NCBI GenBank assembly: GCA_022577435.1
Contig: JAKOON010000014.1
Coordinates: forward strand, 1,559,847-1,623,846
From: Embiotoca jacksoni
Taxonomy: Eukaryota > Chordata > Actinopteri > Embiotocidae
Length of the DNA stretch: 64,000 nt
Direction: 5' to 3'
Part shown: one piece after another, positions 10,924 to 22,947 of the stretch
Layout of the letters: each line of letters starts with the position of its first letter
Numbering within the stretch: the first letter of the stretch is position 1
The notes under the pieces: generated by a model
The model's input: the letters and a program-made list of their open reading frames with translations, nothing else
What the model was told of the DNA's origin: nothing
Databases searched by the model: none
Program-made: the position numbers and the translations under genes

Positions 10924-10926
<3 letters not shown>
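9607..10926. other. Non-coding stretch
   Basis: No gene. An octamer ATGCAAAT (POU-type) occurs at 10805-10812. A short poly-A/(AT)n run lies at 10719-10742. The frame 9966-10292 (108 codons) has no recognisable domain. Confidence 0.45.

Positions 10927-10998
<72 letters not shown>
10927..10998 (+). repeat. (CA)36 microsatellite
   Basis: 72 bp of uninterrupted CA. Purity and length make it likely to be polymorphic and able to adopt Z-DNA. Confidence 0.98.
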
Positions 10999-11000
<2 letters not shown>

Positions 11001-11376
11001 GGCGTACATCTCTGCAAGTTCATCCGTCAGTCGGTCTATTAAGGTCTCTCGGAGCCCCATAATGACTCATTGTTCAGGGATTGAGGGTCACTGATGGTAA
11101 GGCCCGATAGTGTCTGGACCTTGTCTCCTCCGGTGAACTCAAAATTTCTTCTTTTTTTTTTTTGATTTACATCGGGCTCATCCTCGCCTCCACCTATGTC
11201 TCGACACCGGTGACAAAAGAGCGACGTGCGCGCTGATTCTTCGCCTGGAAGACTGATTGATCTCGTTTGACCCAGAAACCGGCAAGAAGAGAGACGTTAT
11301 TACCTTTGTTCAGGTGCACAGTGGCAGATTTCAAAGAGGCACTGCGGAGGGCGAACGAAGTCACCGGGAGAGAGAG
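10999..11376. other. Non-coding stretch
   Basis: Nothing recognisable apart from a poly-T run near 11152-11163. Confidence 0.5.
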
Positions 11377-11450
11377 TGTATGTGTGTGTGTGTGTGTGTG
11401 TGTGCACGTTTGTGTGCACGTGTGTGTGTGCACGTGTGTGTGTGTGCGTG
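11377..11450 (+). repeat. Interrupted (TG)n microsatellite
   Basis: About 74 bp of TG dinucleotides broken several times by GCACGT, giving a partly regular higher-order TGTGCACG pattern. The open frames over it (runs of CV or HT) are artefacts. Confidence 0.95.
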
Positions 11451-12435
11451 CCTTTGACTAAGCTTTTTGATGACTGCTCCTTCACAGTGGCAGTTTAGAA
11501 AGAATAGGTGATCCATGTAGACATAAAACCTGCACAAATCTGATTCAAATTTAAAGGGGGAATAAGCTGCTATGACATATTAATGTTAATCCTGGCAGAC
11601 ACACTTCTGTTCTATTTTTATTTGAGCGTCTCCATATGATTTCCTTCCTCCTCCTTTGTGCTTCGAAGTGCTCCACAGAAAGAGACAGCCCAAATTCCTT
11701 TTTTTTTTTTTTTTTTGGTTAAAGTGCTCATCGAAAGTACGCAAATTTCCATTCTCACCAAACACCGCGGCAGCTGATTTCCCTGATTAAAGCTGTCTCC
11801 GTGATTGAACGCGTCTTAATCAATGAAGTCAGGTGCTGTAATTTTTTTTTGCTGCCAGCGTTTCAGTCCTCGTAATGGATGGCGGTGGTTCCCTTCCAGA
11901 AAGCAGAAGGAACTGAAGATCTTCCAGCTCTTAGAGAGGAAATGTACAAAAACAGAGACGGGCCAGAGGTGAACTCGAAACATCCAAAAGCTCTCATCCA
12001 AAAGCAGAGTGAGTGGGATGTGTTCACTAACAAGGGCCACTTCATTATTGATAGGATTATGGCTCAGTTATGGCCTCCCCCACACCCCCAGGAGACAACT
12101 GCCGTTTTATTTAGGAAACATGAAAATACAGCTTGAGACTGAGTTGATGGGCTTTGAAACGTGACCATCACATAACCGTTCCCGACTCGCACCTTCCTCT
12201 CGATATTCTTTGGGTGTCGTAACCAGAAAGAAAGATGACTGTCCTCCGTCGGTCTTTAAAAGCAGCTCCTCATGGCTCACAGTTACGTTTTAAAGTTAAG
12301 CGACCTCTAGTGGTCGCATGAAGAACGACGATCAGTCCAGCTGGCGTCTCGTGTGAGGTTTCCCTGGAAACGTGAAGGTGGGTTACGGCGGACGGTTCCA
12401 TAAAAAAAAATATATTTGTCAGGACGAGTCATACG
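11451..12435. other. Non-coding stretch
   Basis: Poly-T at 11699-11716. The part 11870-12130 is repeat-free and includes a run with TTCATTATTGATAGGATTAT (ATTA, GATA and GGATTA cores), a possible conserved block. The overlapping 85-codon frame has no domain. CGACCTCTAGTGGTCG at about 12300-12315 is a near-palindrome resembling the CTCF-like core seen in repeats elsewhere in the window. Confidence 0.35.
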
Positions 12436-12523
12436 TTTTTGGGGGCGTGTCTGTTTGATTGACAGGTCTGTGGTGCAGTCAGGTTGCAGCTATCGGTGGG
12501 CGGGACGTAGTATCGTCAGGTTT
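12436..12523 (-). mobile_element. Dispersed repeat family A, copy 2 (short fragment)
   Basis: Reverse-orientation fragment with the GGGGGCGTGTCTGTTTGATT box and the GCAGTCAGGTTGCAGC box. Bases 12449-12523 match 13951-14025 at 72 of 75 positions. It includes an exact PBX:PREP/MEIS decamer TGATTGACAG at 12456-12465. Both flanks diverge abruptly. Confidence 0.8.
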
Positions 12524-13950
12524 TTCGTGACTTCGATGGTCGTGCGTGTGTTGGGCGACTCGTCGGTGAAATATTGCGACTGGAGTCGAGTTTATTACGC
12601 ATACGTGTCACGTTGTGGACAATAATAAGATTAGACAAAGCCGAAACCTTTTCTGTGACTGCGCCACGCCTAATATGATCTGATGTCGGAGGAAAACCGA
12701 CTACGATGGGTGCCAGCCAGAATTTGTGTGTCTTCATGATGTCAGCCCGAATGTGCTGGAATCACTGCTTGGTTGCACATTCATTTTGTGAAGTCCACGG
12801 GAAAACATTAGATTTCATTGGAAGTGAATTGCGCGATTTGCAAACAATTTGCCTGCAGTTCTCTCTGATGAGATGAGGAAACGAGAGGACAGGAAGCCAC
12901 AGCGAGCAAATGAGATCCACCCCGAGGGAATCGCGTCAGCCGCGCTCCGCAGCGGGGATCCCGACGAGTCGAAGTCGGGGTATTACTTTTTTTAATGTTC
13001 ACTCGTGTGACGTTCGACTCCATTATTCAAGAACAACAGCATCTGCAAATGTTGAATTGGCACTTTTCATTTGATAACACTCCAAGGAGAGATTACTGTG
13101 CCATTTTCAGGCACACTAGAAATCAAATGGGGCGGCCGGCGTGTGGAGTGTTTGTAGAGGAATTTGAGTGGAGGATGTTTACTGTTGGTAAGAAGATAAT
13201 GAATGAATAATTGAATACGCTGACATGAATTCACGCCGACGTTGACTGAGAGATGAGGTGCAGGTAAAATCAATTTCAAGAAAATGTTCAGAAAAAATAT
13301 CTTAAATATTTTCAGCAGGAAACCTTTTTTTTTTTTTTTTTTTTTGTCCTTCTTGGACTTAACTGCTGTAAGGAACATTTATTTTTTTGCCTAGAAAAGA
13401 GAAGAACAGATGGCAGGCTGCCTCTTTTATTTGTGAGTAAAGTCTTGCTAGGGTTGTGGGAGGGTGGGGGAGGGGGTGGAGAAGTTTGGCAGTGGTGCCA
13501 TATCGTGTTGAAGTGAAGCCTACGCCTATGGTAATTTGAATGTCACTTTTTTTTTTTTTTTTTTTTTTGGAGAGCTCTGCTGCTGAACATAAAGCGGCAG
13601 CAACGCATATCCTGCATTCACAAATGGATCACTTTTGTTTTAGGATGTAAATTAAAAAAAATAAAATAAAAAAAAAATCACTGCACGCAAGTAAAGTGAA
13701 AACTTCTTCATCCTCAAGCTGTTTTAGATTACCGGCTTTATGGCTTCATGTAGTATTTAAAAACCATTAAGCCCATAAGGATATACAAGCAAGGACATTA
13801 TCTACAAATGCTCATCTCACTCTTCCTCAGTGTACATTTATAACAAAGTTTTTTGACAGTTAATTTGGTTTTATGGCATTTAAACTGTTCCCACAATGCA
13901 TCCTGCTACCTTTGTACTTTATTATAAACACAAGCTAACAAGACACAAGA
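12524..13950. other. Non-coding stretch
   Basis: No gene. The part 12750-13210 is repeat-free, with TCATTTGATAACACT and GAGATTACTGTGCCATT segments, and is a candidate conserved block. Poly-T at 13325-13345 and 13549-13568, A-rich at 13651-13678. A G-rich run at 13450-13480 has spaced GGG triplets (G-quadruplex-type). Confidence 0.4.
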
Positions 13951-14199
13951 GTCTGTTTGATTGACAGGCCCGTGGTGCAGTCAGGTTACAGCTATCGGTG
14001 GGCGGGACGTAGTATCGTCAGGTTTCCAATCAGATCGGTCAGATCCACCGCTGGCTCCTCCCCCAGCTCGTCCAAATATGGTCACTTCCTGCTCCAAACC
14101 GCTCCGAACTAACAAAGATGGTGACGGACAGAATCTGAACTGGAGGATTCATAACGATCACAAACCAACGATGACATCACTGCTGGTTGATGACATCAC
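13951..14199 (-). mobile_element. Dispersed repeat family A, copy 3 (distal half)
   Basis: Reverse orientation, from the GTTTGATTGACAGG box through CTCGTCCAAATATGGTCACT and CAAAGATGGTGACGG to the ATGACATCAC terminus. The terminal ~19 bp unit (ATGACATCACTG.TGGTTG) is duplicated in tandem at about 14171-14208. The other half of the element is missing. Confidence 0.8.
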
Positions 14200-15391
14200 T
14201 GATGGTTGCCGCTTGGTATTAATACATAATATTAATCTACGTTACCACGTCAACAATCTTTGCTTAGCGAGTTAGCATGCTGACATTTTCTGACCGACTG
14301 TGCTTGCAGGCCCTCTGACTTTCCTCATTTATATTACTCTGAGCTTGTTTGATGTTATTTTACTATTCATTGTAAAATTTTGATCTGTTTTCTGCTCAGC
14401 GCGCTTTGATTATAAAACGGTAGCAAGCAGAGATTTCGAGTCGGACTGAATGAGTGATGACTGGGCGGATGTGTGGGAGAGATCTGAGACTGCCGTTGGA
14501 TTTGCGGACCACACGGCGCCGTGGTAACAGCGGGCTTTTTGGCTTCACTATAAAAAAAACAAAAACAAAAAAACTACCACTTGAAGACTTTGAAATACGC
14601 TCCGGACTGAGTTTTTTTGCACCGTGATAACTCAAAACGCTTCAGTTCTTGTTGTCCCACCTACACAACTCGTAAAAAGCTCAACCTCCCTCCGGAAATC
14701 AAACAGAACTCTTTCTGACTTTCTGTTCACACGGGAAAGCTGAGCGCTCACAAAGAGTCCTCTTTAGTTTCTGTTTGCGGCACATTATGTGTCTTTCTCC
14801 CACTTCTTCCTCTTGGTCCTCCAAAAAAAAAAAAAACCTGGCATGAAATTTTGATGCGTCTACAGCACGTCGAGCAGAAAAGGGAAATCTGTGTCTGAAT
14901 GGGTGAAACGGCGCATCAACCTCGGCCAGCTTCTTCTTTCTCTTGTTAAAGCATAATACATTTGACTGTCATCTCTAAAAGCTGCGGCGTGCTTATCTCG
15001 CTCGCTGAGAGAGGGTTTAAAAGGAGAGCTTTGTTGGACATATGGAGCTTTCCATGTTTCACAAAGAAATATTGCCAGATTTTTTTAAGTGCCGCCTCGA
15101 GCCATGTTTCACCACAGCGCTCTTCTCTTTTGCTATGAAAGTTGGCTGTCAGAGATCTCATTTGAGGCGACTGTGCGTGTTCCTCCGTCTCCTCCAGACG
15201 GGAAGACGATCCTTTGAGTTCACTGTATTTTTCCTGCCGTATTACCTGTCTAGACAACTCCTCGTCTTTGACTTGTTTCCGCGAGCAAATGCGTAACGCA
15301 GCCGGCTGTGTTCGACAGCCAAACAGAACAAGACGTGTCAGCTGTGCTTCATGTCAATGCACACACCATTTGTCTTTTTTGGTTTCCCTGT
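14200..15391. other. Non-coding stretch
   Basis: No gene. A-rich runs at 14551-14574 and 14821-14836. The part 14930-15190 is repeat-free with balanced composition and is a candidate conserved block. Confidence 0.4.
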
Positions 15392-15438
15392 CCCCCCCCC
15401 CTCCCCCCCCCCCCCACCACCACCACCACCACCACCAC
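15392..15438 (+). repeat. Poly-C followed by (CCA)8 microsatellite
   Basis: C run 15392-15415 with one T, then CCA triplets to 15438. The same compound structure recurs at 59583-59626. Confidence 0.97.
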
Positions 15439-16164
15439 ATGTAAATCCACGACTCATATTATCCCCTGCAATCGATACTGTGCTCAGCCTGTGGACACCT
15501 TTAGTCACAGCTCAGCAGGGACCGTGTGGAAGCGTCTCGGGGGTGTTTTTTTTTTGCCCATTATTTTAGCAAGCGATAAATCTCATGTGCAGCCATCTTC
15601 CTCGTCTAATAAGTCTTCCTCACGGAGCATAAAGATGACGGATGGGTCAGGCACTCGGGACGCACGCGTTGGTCGGATAAGGAGTAGAAAGCTGGGAAAT
15701 AGACAGCAACAATAACAGCTGTGTGCCCGACTGCAGCAGAACTTGTGCTATTTTTTTTTTATTTTATTTTTATTTTTTTCGTCTTAATCACTGTCTTCGA
15801 GTTGTTTCACCACAGGAGCAGGCGGTTGAGCCAGCGCTCAGCTGCTGGGGGGGTTCAGCTGCTTGTGAAGAATGATATCTGCTCAAGACATCTAAAAGGA
15901 TCTGCTGACTCAGCTGACCTTTAGATGATGCTTTCATGTAGGAACGGGGATGGACTCACGTAGCATCATATCGCCATCATAAGAGCAAATCAGTCGATAT
16001 CTGGGGCACGTACGTAAATCAGCCTTTATACAGCTTCGTTGTAATGGTAACAAAACGAACGGTTTAATTTAGGTTTCGGCACCGAAACTACAGACAAGTA
16101 GGTTTAGTAGGTCCAGGTTGCAACCCAGCGTGAAGACACTCGGTAGTTTGTGAACTTGCTTTTT
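15439..16164. other. Non-coding stretch
   Basis: Nothing recognisable; T-rich at 15749-15780. Confidence 0.5.
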
Positions 16165-16335
16165 TGGAGCCGGAGGTGACCATATTTGGACGAGCTTGGA
16201 AGAACAACCTGACGGAGAACCTGAGGACGCTGAGCCCCGCCTCCAGATGTGCCTTTCTTCAAGGACTAACATTTAATTAATGCTGGAACTCTTTTCAGAG
16301 GCGTCACAAGAAAACTGATCAGAAGGAGCAAACTA
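16165..16335 (+). mobile_element. Dispersed repeat family A, copy 4 (internal part)
   Basis: Forward orientation: GGTGACCATATTTGGACGAG, then an ACCTGA box, CCCCGCC, TTTAATTAATGC, TTTTCAGAGGCG and AAAACTGATCAGAAGGAGC. It is diverged and lacks both ends. Confidence 0.65.
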
Positions 16336-16650
16336 GTTACGACACCATAATGACTTGTGGGGAAAAAAAATATAATAACCTGATATTTTATATTATACTT
16401 TTTGACACTTGCAAATTGGCCTCACTTTCCAGACAATGCCCATTTTTTTTTATTTTTTCATTCACAGCCTTTAAGCCCTTTTGGGACAAATGTGCTCTGA
16501 TAACTTCCTATTCAACAGTCAGATCAGGTGTCATTGTCGTCTGTATATTTCATGCGCACCACAATGCAATTTAATTCAGACCATAACTTATTGTGTGATG
16601 TGTTTTCAGTGTTGCTTGTGACACGTGTCGGAGATTTCACGGACCGGTCT

Positions 16651-16652
<2 letters not shown>
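16336..16652. other. Non-coding stretch
   Basis: AT-rich single-copy-looking DNA; nothing recognisable. Confidence 0.5.

Positions 16653-16732
<80 letters not shown>
16653..16732 (+). repeat. (GT)40 microsatellite, one interruption
   Basis: 80 bp of GT with a single GC dinucleotide at 16681-16682. Confidence 0.98.
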
Positions 16733-16734
<2 letters not shown>

Positions 16735-18689
16735 TTTTGTCAGTATTCGTTTGTGCCGTCACCTCCAGAAGAAGCGGGATGTCATTACCATGACAACAAG
16801 TCGTCAATGAGGTGTGAAGGGTATTGCTAATGTAGCGGCAATATGTGAAAGTTTGCGAAGAAAAGAAAAAGCAGAAAAGGAGAACGCTGACACGAAGACT
16901 CGCTGCAGCTGTTTGAGCGACGCCGTCCAGAAATTACACCTTTTTTTTTTGTGTGTGTGTCTGCATGGTTGCAGGTGGTTACGGGCAAACTACGTCATTT
17001 CTTTCACCGCGATGGGTCACTGAATGTATTAAATTATTGTTCCATTATGCACAACTTGCTGGAGTCGTTTCAGGCCTCTGCCCTGATGTGAAATTCATAC
17101 GCGGACCTTTTAATAAAACCAAAAAAAGAAGAGATCCTGCGGTTTCGCTGATTGAACAGGTCGAATCGGTAGCCGAGGTAATTGGTGAGAAAGAGCTCTT
17201 TGCAGTGAGTTTGAGTTTCACCGGAGATGTGTGATGATGCAGTGTTTGATCAGTGGGCTGTACTGGAGGTGGGTCCGGTGTGTCGCATTTCCTTGTTTGC
17301 TGCTCTTCAAAGCGATTGGATATAAATTATAACTTTTTAACTTTCGTAGTTACAGTTAGCAACATTTTAATAGGTCATAATTACGCAGCATTTTAAGTAA
17401 TTACTTAAATCTAAATCGGAAAACTTTGATCTTCAGCACAAACCATTCTGTTTAACTCACTTAATGCTGCATAATTTGTTTTCCTCCATTCAGAGCTCAT
17501 ACTCGAAGGCTCACATGTACGCAGTTGTGATTTAATTTTCAACATGTCTTTCAAAGCATTAACGCGCTGACAGATGTTTAAATCTGCTGAAGTGAGGCTC
17601 GACTTGACATAGACACTAATTTGCTGCAGGTCTCCATGGAAACTTATTGAACTTTCCCCCCCCCCCCACCTCTTCTGTTATAATTTTTCCATTTCGGATT
17701 TTGTTTGCTGTCATGTCATTCCAGAACGAGCTAATTACAGCAAAGGATGGAGGTCCTGCTGTGAGCGATGGCGGGGAGTCTTAGATGATGTCTGATGGAT
17801 TAGCGGGCCTGTTTACTTTAGATTCAGAAGTGTTCATTTATTAATTCTTGGTGTTTTTTCCGCTGCTCACTGCAAGTCTGTGACGGTGATATATACAAAA
17901 GCAGCAAAAACCACACGAATACTTTTCTCTTCCGTCTTTCAGCAAACGCTCAATCAATTAGTCCGGTGAGTTCAGCAGATGGCTCTCACTCCATTTCCAG
18001 CTCCGGCTTCAAGCAGCATAAGTTTCTACCGCCGCCCACAAAGCTGCAGGACTTTTGACTCATCAACCTTAATGCTCTTAATGTACTTTTGCTCACGGAA
18101 ACTAAAGTAAACATCAAAATCAATAGCGACTGCCATGCAGAGAAATGTTCTCCGACCTCAATTATTGCAAGCATACGTAGGACTGTAAGTGTTGAAGTTT
18201 TCCGCTGATTTAATGTGGCATTTTCTTTTATAGCTCCACATTTGATTTGAGGCGAGTAAAGTTAAGAGGTAAACCGACGTCGTCACCGAGCTCATAAGAC
18301 CTTTGTAAAGAAAAAAAACAAAAACAAAACATGAATATTTCCCACTTTAGTTTTGAAGGTTTCAGGACTGTCAGACAGTTTCCCTCCGTTCGGTTCGTCC
18401 GACGTGTCACCTCGAGTCTTCCAGTTTTGTGGGACAAAGTTTCGGGGGCGTCACGCTAACTTCTGTTGGGAGAATTGAAATTTGGGGGCGAAGTGATGAA
18501 AGTCAAAGCTGAGACGAACAAACGTGCCGTCAGTCTCAGCGAACACGCCCTAAAACCGACAATCACCACTTTGTATTTCAGGCGTGTGTCTGGGTGTGTT
18601 GGAGTCGAGCTGTCTCTTATGGCTCTTCCACAATCCACTTCCTGTTTGTCCCCTGAGGCTTTTCCAAACTTCTCTGCATGTAAATGATG
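16733..18689. other. Non-coding stretch
   Basis: No gene. The plus-strand frame ending at 17234 finishes in a well-formed-looking but unassigned peptide (PAVSLIEQVESVAEV). Poly-C at 17656-17668. The part 17700-17830 is a possible conserved block. Confidence 0.4.
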
Positions 18690-18710
18690 TCATTAATGTT
18701 CCATTAATGA
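18690..18710. repeat. ATTA palindrome (9 bp arms, 3 bp spacer)
   Basis: TCATTAATG-TTC-CATTAATGA. The arms are perfect inverted repeats, each containing an ATTAAT homeodomain-type core, so the site presents paired opposed cores. Confidence 0.7.
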
Positions 18711-20921
18711 AACCCCGATATTAGCTTACCATGCAAAGTTATTTTCATTGTTTTTCCAAATTGCTTGCTCGAAATAGAAGAAAAAAAAAAAATAGGCCGG
18801 TTGGATGGGATGTCCTTAATCTGTTAATCCAGAGCCAGCGAGGGGCGTCTTCGGGAGCCTTTGTGGTTCTCTTCATGGCCCTTGTTGTGTTTGTTGCTGT
18901 TGGACGGTGATGGACTTTATGGACGGGTGTTTATTCTGGGTTATGGCCCTCCGAACGTAATCGTGCCGGTATCAACCTTCGCTCTTCTGCAGCAGCTCTT
19001 GTTTTTGTTTTTTTTATCGGGCGGTGGTTATAAAAAGAAATAGATACTGAGTATATAAAACACTCTAATCACTATTTCTCCCATTTTTTTTTTTTCCAAT
19101 ATGGTTTCCAAAGCTGTTTCAGTACCTCACTGAACAGTATTAACTGTGTACCGCAGTGCTTTCCCTCGTCCAGATCTTTCACATCCCATTTACACGATGA
19201 GTGAGACGAGGTGCTCAGGAAGTCACCGACGGTTAATAAAATGTGACCCGAGAGAGTCGACGCCGCCTGCAGTTCCCCCAGCGGGGATGCTTCAGAGCTG
19301 GAGAGAGGGTATTACTCTTTAATGCCTGTGTTGAATAACGGGGGGGGGGGAGCTAATTTATAGAGGCTTCTTAAAGGTCAGGCAACAGGGCAGGAATACA
19401 TAGTGGTGGAGGTTATTGCCAATACTGCTAAATTGCAAATGGTCTTTCTCTCTCCTCGCAAAGACGAGCGTAAATCCAAGGATTTCTGTCAATATACATC
19501 AAAACCCAATCAAATCATCGTACAGTAATGTCTGTATTTTATCCACATATTGACTGTTTTATTGAGGATCATTAGCCTTCGCATTTGCGTGGGTGGTCAG
19601 ACATTTCGTCAACAGCAGATTTTCTGCTCACACTTCCTCCATTTACAGCGTTTCATTTGAAGCTTCTTCTGGTCTCGTTGAGAGTTTTTAAAGGGACTAA
19701 TAGGAGCTCTGCGTTGAAGAGAATGTGCCAAGAGTGAGTTCGGCCCAACATCTTTTGACTAAGACCGGGTTTTGTTCAGTTACCCTTGTTTCCCTTCACA
19801 GCATTAATTTGTTTCAGCTAATTTCACAGTCTGCGTTGGTGCAACCGGGAGCAGAAAAGCTCCGGCTTTGCTCCAAATCCCAGCCACAAGAGGATTTGTT
19901 TACCTCAAATTCTTAGTAACAGCTGAGTTGACTCTTCTGGGTTTCTTCTTTTGGCCTCGGCACTCGTTTGTCAAAGTGAGCTTAAGCACACGGGGACGTG
20001 GAGAGTCACAAGTCAAGCTCTGCTTTTAAGATAGCCATCCGGAGACGCTCAGTGTCATCTTAGATATTTGTTTGCTTTCTTTTTGTCCTCAACGGGAAGC
20101 TCCCGATTAAATCTACAAGTAACACCGAGGCCGTGTGACGTCCTCGCTGAGTTTATTTTGAATGCTTACCAATTTTCCCATTTGCTTCCAGCGCTCGCTC
20201 GTCTTCCTGTTGATTTCCAACGATGCATTTAGGTTAGAAAGAGGAAAGTGAGGCTGGTATTTTCACTCTGAGGAGAAACATCCTTTTCCTTCTTTCTGGT
20301 GTTCTGGTTCTGCTGGTCCGCTGAGATCACTGTTGACGGAAATGTTGCGACTGTATCCTCATATGGATTCTCCCCCCTGCATGATTTATACATGTTGGTG
20401 TCATGAAGGCAGCGGAAAACCTTCTGAAAATCAATGTCAGGAAGTCATATGGTTTTACAGGCCGCTGAGATTTCTGAAGTTTAATATAACTATACAGTTT
20501 GAATAGTAGTTGCTGTTTAATGTATTTCCACTGTGATTTAAATGTGTTATCATAAAGCATGTAAGTAGTTTATCTCTACATTTTGCTCTATGACCTCTTT
20601 GATTTATCAGATTTCTCTTCCTTTTCATTTATTCTTAGAAATCAAATCATATCAAAAGATGTATAAAGAACCAGTGATGTAACAGGCTGTCTTTACTTAC
20701 AGCATCCAGTCTGCCCAGTTCTGTGTTTCTCTTAAATGCAATTAAACCTTTGCACATATTCCCCAGATGACACAACAATGAGGAGCTGTGTTCGTGGAAT
20801 AATTCGGACGGCTGGAAACGTTCCACCGACTTCCAGATTTTCTTTTTCCTCTTCCAGTCACACGTTTTAATTTGATCAGAGGGTTTCCGGATTAGCAGCG
20901 TGGGTTGTTTCAGGGACGTGT
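18711..20921. other. Non-coding stretch
   Basis: No gene. Poly-A at 18780-18792, poly-T near 19085-19096, G run 19340-19349. The part 19220-19460 is repeat-free apart from the G run and is a candidate conserved block. Nothing else recognisable. Confidence 0.4.
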
Positions 20922-20943
20922 CCAGCCCAATCAGATGGGCTGG
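20922..20943. repeat. Short inverted repeat (8 bp arms)
   Basis: CCAGCCCA-ATCAGA-TGGGCTGG, a perfect 8 bp stem with a 6 bp loop. No T-run follows, and this is eukaryotic DNA, so it is not called a terminator. Confidence 0.6.
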
Positions 20944-22947
20944 CTGGCCTACCTGCAGCCAATCTGCTCCTTTAGAAACGCCCTGCCAACGCTCCTGGGC
21001 AGCTTCAACATCTCAACTGGCTGCTTCCCCACAGTCAGGAATTCTCAGTGTTTATATACTCTAAACTCCAGAACATAATAATGCCTTAAAAAGCACTTTG
21101 TGACGCAGTGCTACGGTTCAGACTTGGACTGCATAAAAGAGATGGAGGGTCACTCCGAGTCCAACCATAACTGGGATTGTAATGGTTTTAGCAGGGTTTG
21201 TATCACTCCTCTAATAACGGTAGTAAAGTCCAGACTAAACACTCGGTTTATGGGTGATTATTATGGAAGCTCCCTGTGTTCTTATTACTGATTGTAAAAC
21301 ATCAAGCTGCCTTCTCTTACGAGCTCAAGCTGGGTGGAAGGAAAAGGACGAGTTTGAGTGGATAAAACAGTTTGTCAGCTTGACAGCAATACGGTTTCTC
21401 TTAAAACCCTAATATCTCATACTTTACCTAAAAGCATTCTGGGGAACCTTCCAACCTCTTTTGCTTTTACAGTTATTTCAGAGTCTAATGTGCTGTGAAC
21501 ATCATGTTCATTTTAACTGTTAGTTATTGTTTCTTGTATGATTTGGATTCAAAATCTGCTGTGAAGTGCTGCGTTATTGTGCTGTTAGGATGATCTTACA
21601 TCGATAAGCTGTGTTAGAAGGCTTTCAAGCAGTCTCAGAAAACTGGTGGTTTTATAATAGTGACCTTTTTTATTATTACATTTGACATTTGTTTGGTCAG
21701 TTTTTCTTAAAATTAGGAAATAAAAATGACTTAAAGTGTATTTTTGTAGTGTTGCTGTGCAGACCAGAGATTTTGGAATTCCACATCTCTTAAATTTTTT
21801 TAAAAATAACACACACGAAATGTGTTATGATGTGTGAAACCACCTGTATAATTGGTCTGTCTAGTATTATTGTGCAGACGTGAAAGTAAACTCTGAGGGA
21901 CTGAAAAATACATTTAGTGGAAATATGTGCATATAAAATTGTCTGTTTACATTGTGCTGCACTATACTGCTTCAGATGCATTAATTAAGCCACCTGTACT
22001 ACTATTATACTCCTGAGCTGCATGCAGAGTCATAAAAAACCCTCAGTGTGCGACTCTGGAGAAGTAGGAAGAATACGTCCAGTCTCCGGTTTGAGGAAAG
22101 TGAAACTGTCCCGAATTTCCCCGAGGCCAAATTCTCCCTTTTAAAGGTTTTTCATGGGGGATGTTTCATTCGCTGAAATGAGGTGCCATTACCACGCTCT
22201 CTGGTTGGATTCATTAGCACACTGATCATAATGAAAAAGATAACAAGCGAGAGATGAAAGGACTGGATTTTTTTACTCCCTGCCTTCATTCACACAAATT
22301 AGGCATCCGGAAGGAACAAAACATCCATCTGTGTTGTGCATAATATAGATAACGACAAAGGAAGAAGTCTGTGTTTCTGATTTATGCTGAAGGAAGGGAA
22401 CAACAAAAAGGAGAACTGAAATTGGGGAATCTGACCTTTGGTTGAAGCGCTTGCTTCCTCCTCACATGGATGCGCCATTCGTATCTGGCGGAGCTCGGTT
22501 CCCTTCTGTTGTCCTGCTGAGAATAAATGAAGCTTCTTCAGGACCCTCGCTGCGTCTCTGGAACCGACGGGAACTCTAAAGCACTGAAATTGGCATAAAT
22601 CCCTCCGTACTAAGCACAGCGCACACATTAGGCGGGCCCATACTTCAGCTGGCCAAGTCCATTTGGTTAATGGCAGATTTTCACCCCCCCTAAATGTTCT
22701 AGCAGTAGTGTTCAGTGTCATGGGAGAGGGGTGGGGGTGGGGGGGATTTATTTCTCATATCTCAGGTGACAGTGTTAACTGCCACCAAATTGAAAAAAAA
22801 AAGAGACATTTTCCTCAGTGTTTATTAAATGTATTTGAATTTAGAATTGAAAAGATTTGAACCTTTGATATTTCATACAATGTTTATTAGATAGCTGTTT
22901 ATTTTATTTTAGCATTAAATTTTCATTTAGATCCAAGCGGCAACTCG
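20944..22947. other. Non-coding stretch
   Basis: AT-rich between 21040 and 22000. The part 22100-22300 is a possible conserved block. G-run cluster 22722-22746 (quadruplex-type). The 140-codon minus-strand frame at 22299-22721 shows no domain. Confidence 0.4.

Noticed and set aside
11300..11485. Open frames rich in HT or CV over the TG tract (likewise at 10878, 16528, 23529-24173, 46771-47055, 57495-57891)
   Set aside because: They are translations of dinucleotide repeats, open in every repeat phase, with no coding meaning.
20922..20943. Short hairpin considered as a terminator
   Set aside because: No following T run, no gene upstream, and intrinsic terminators do not apply to vertebrate nuclear DNA.
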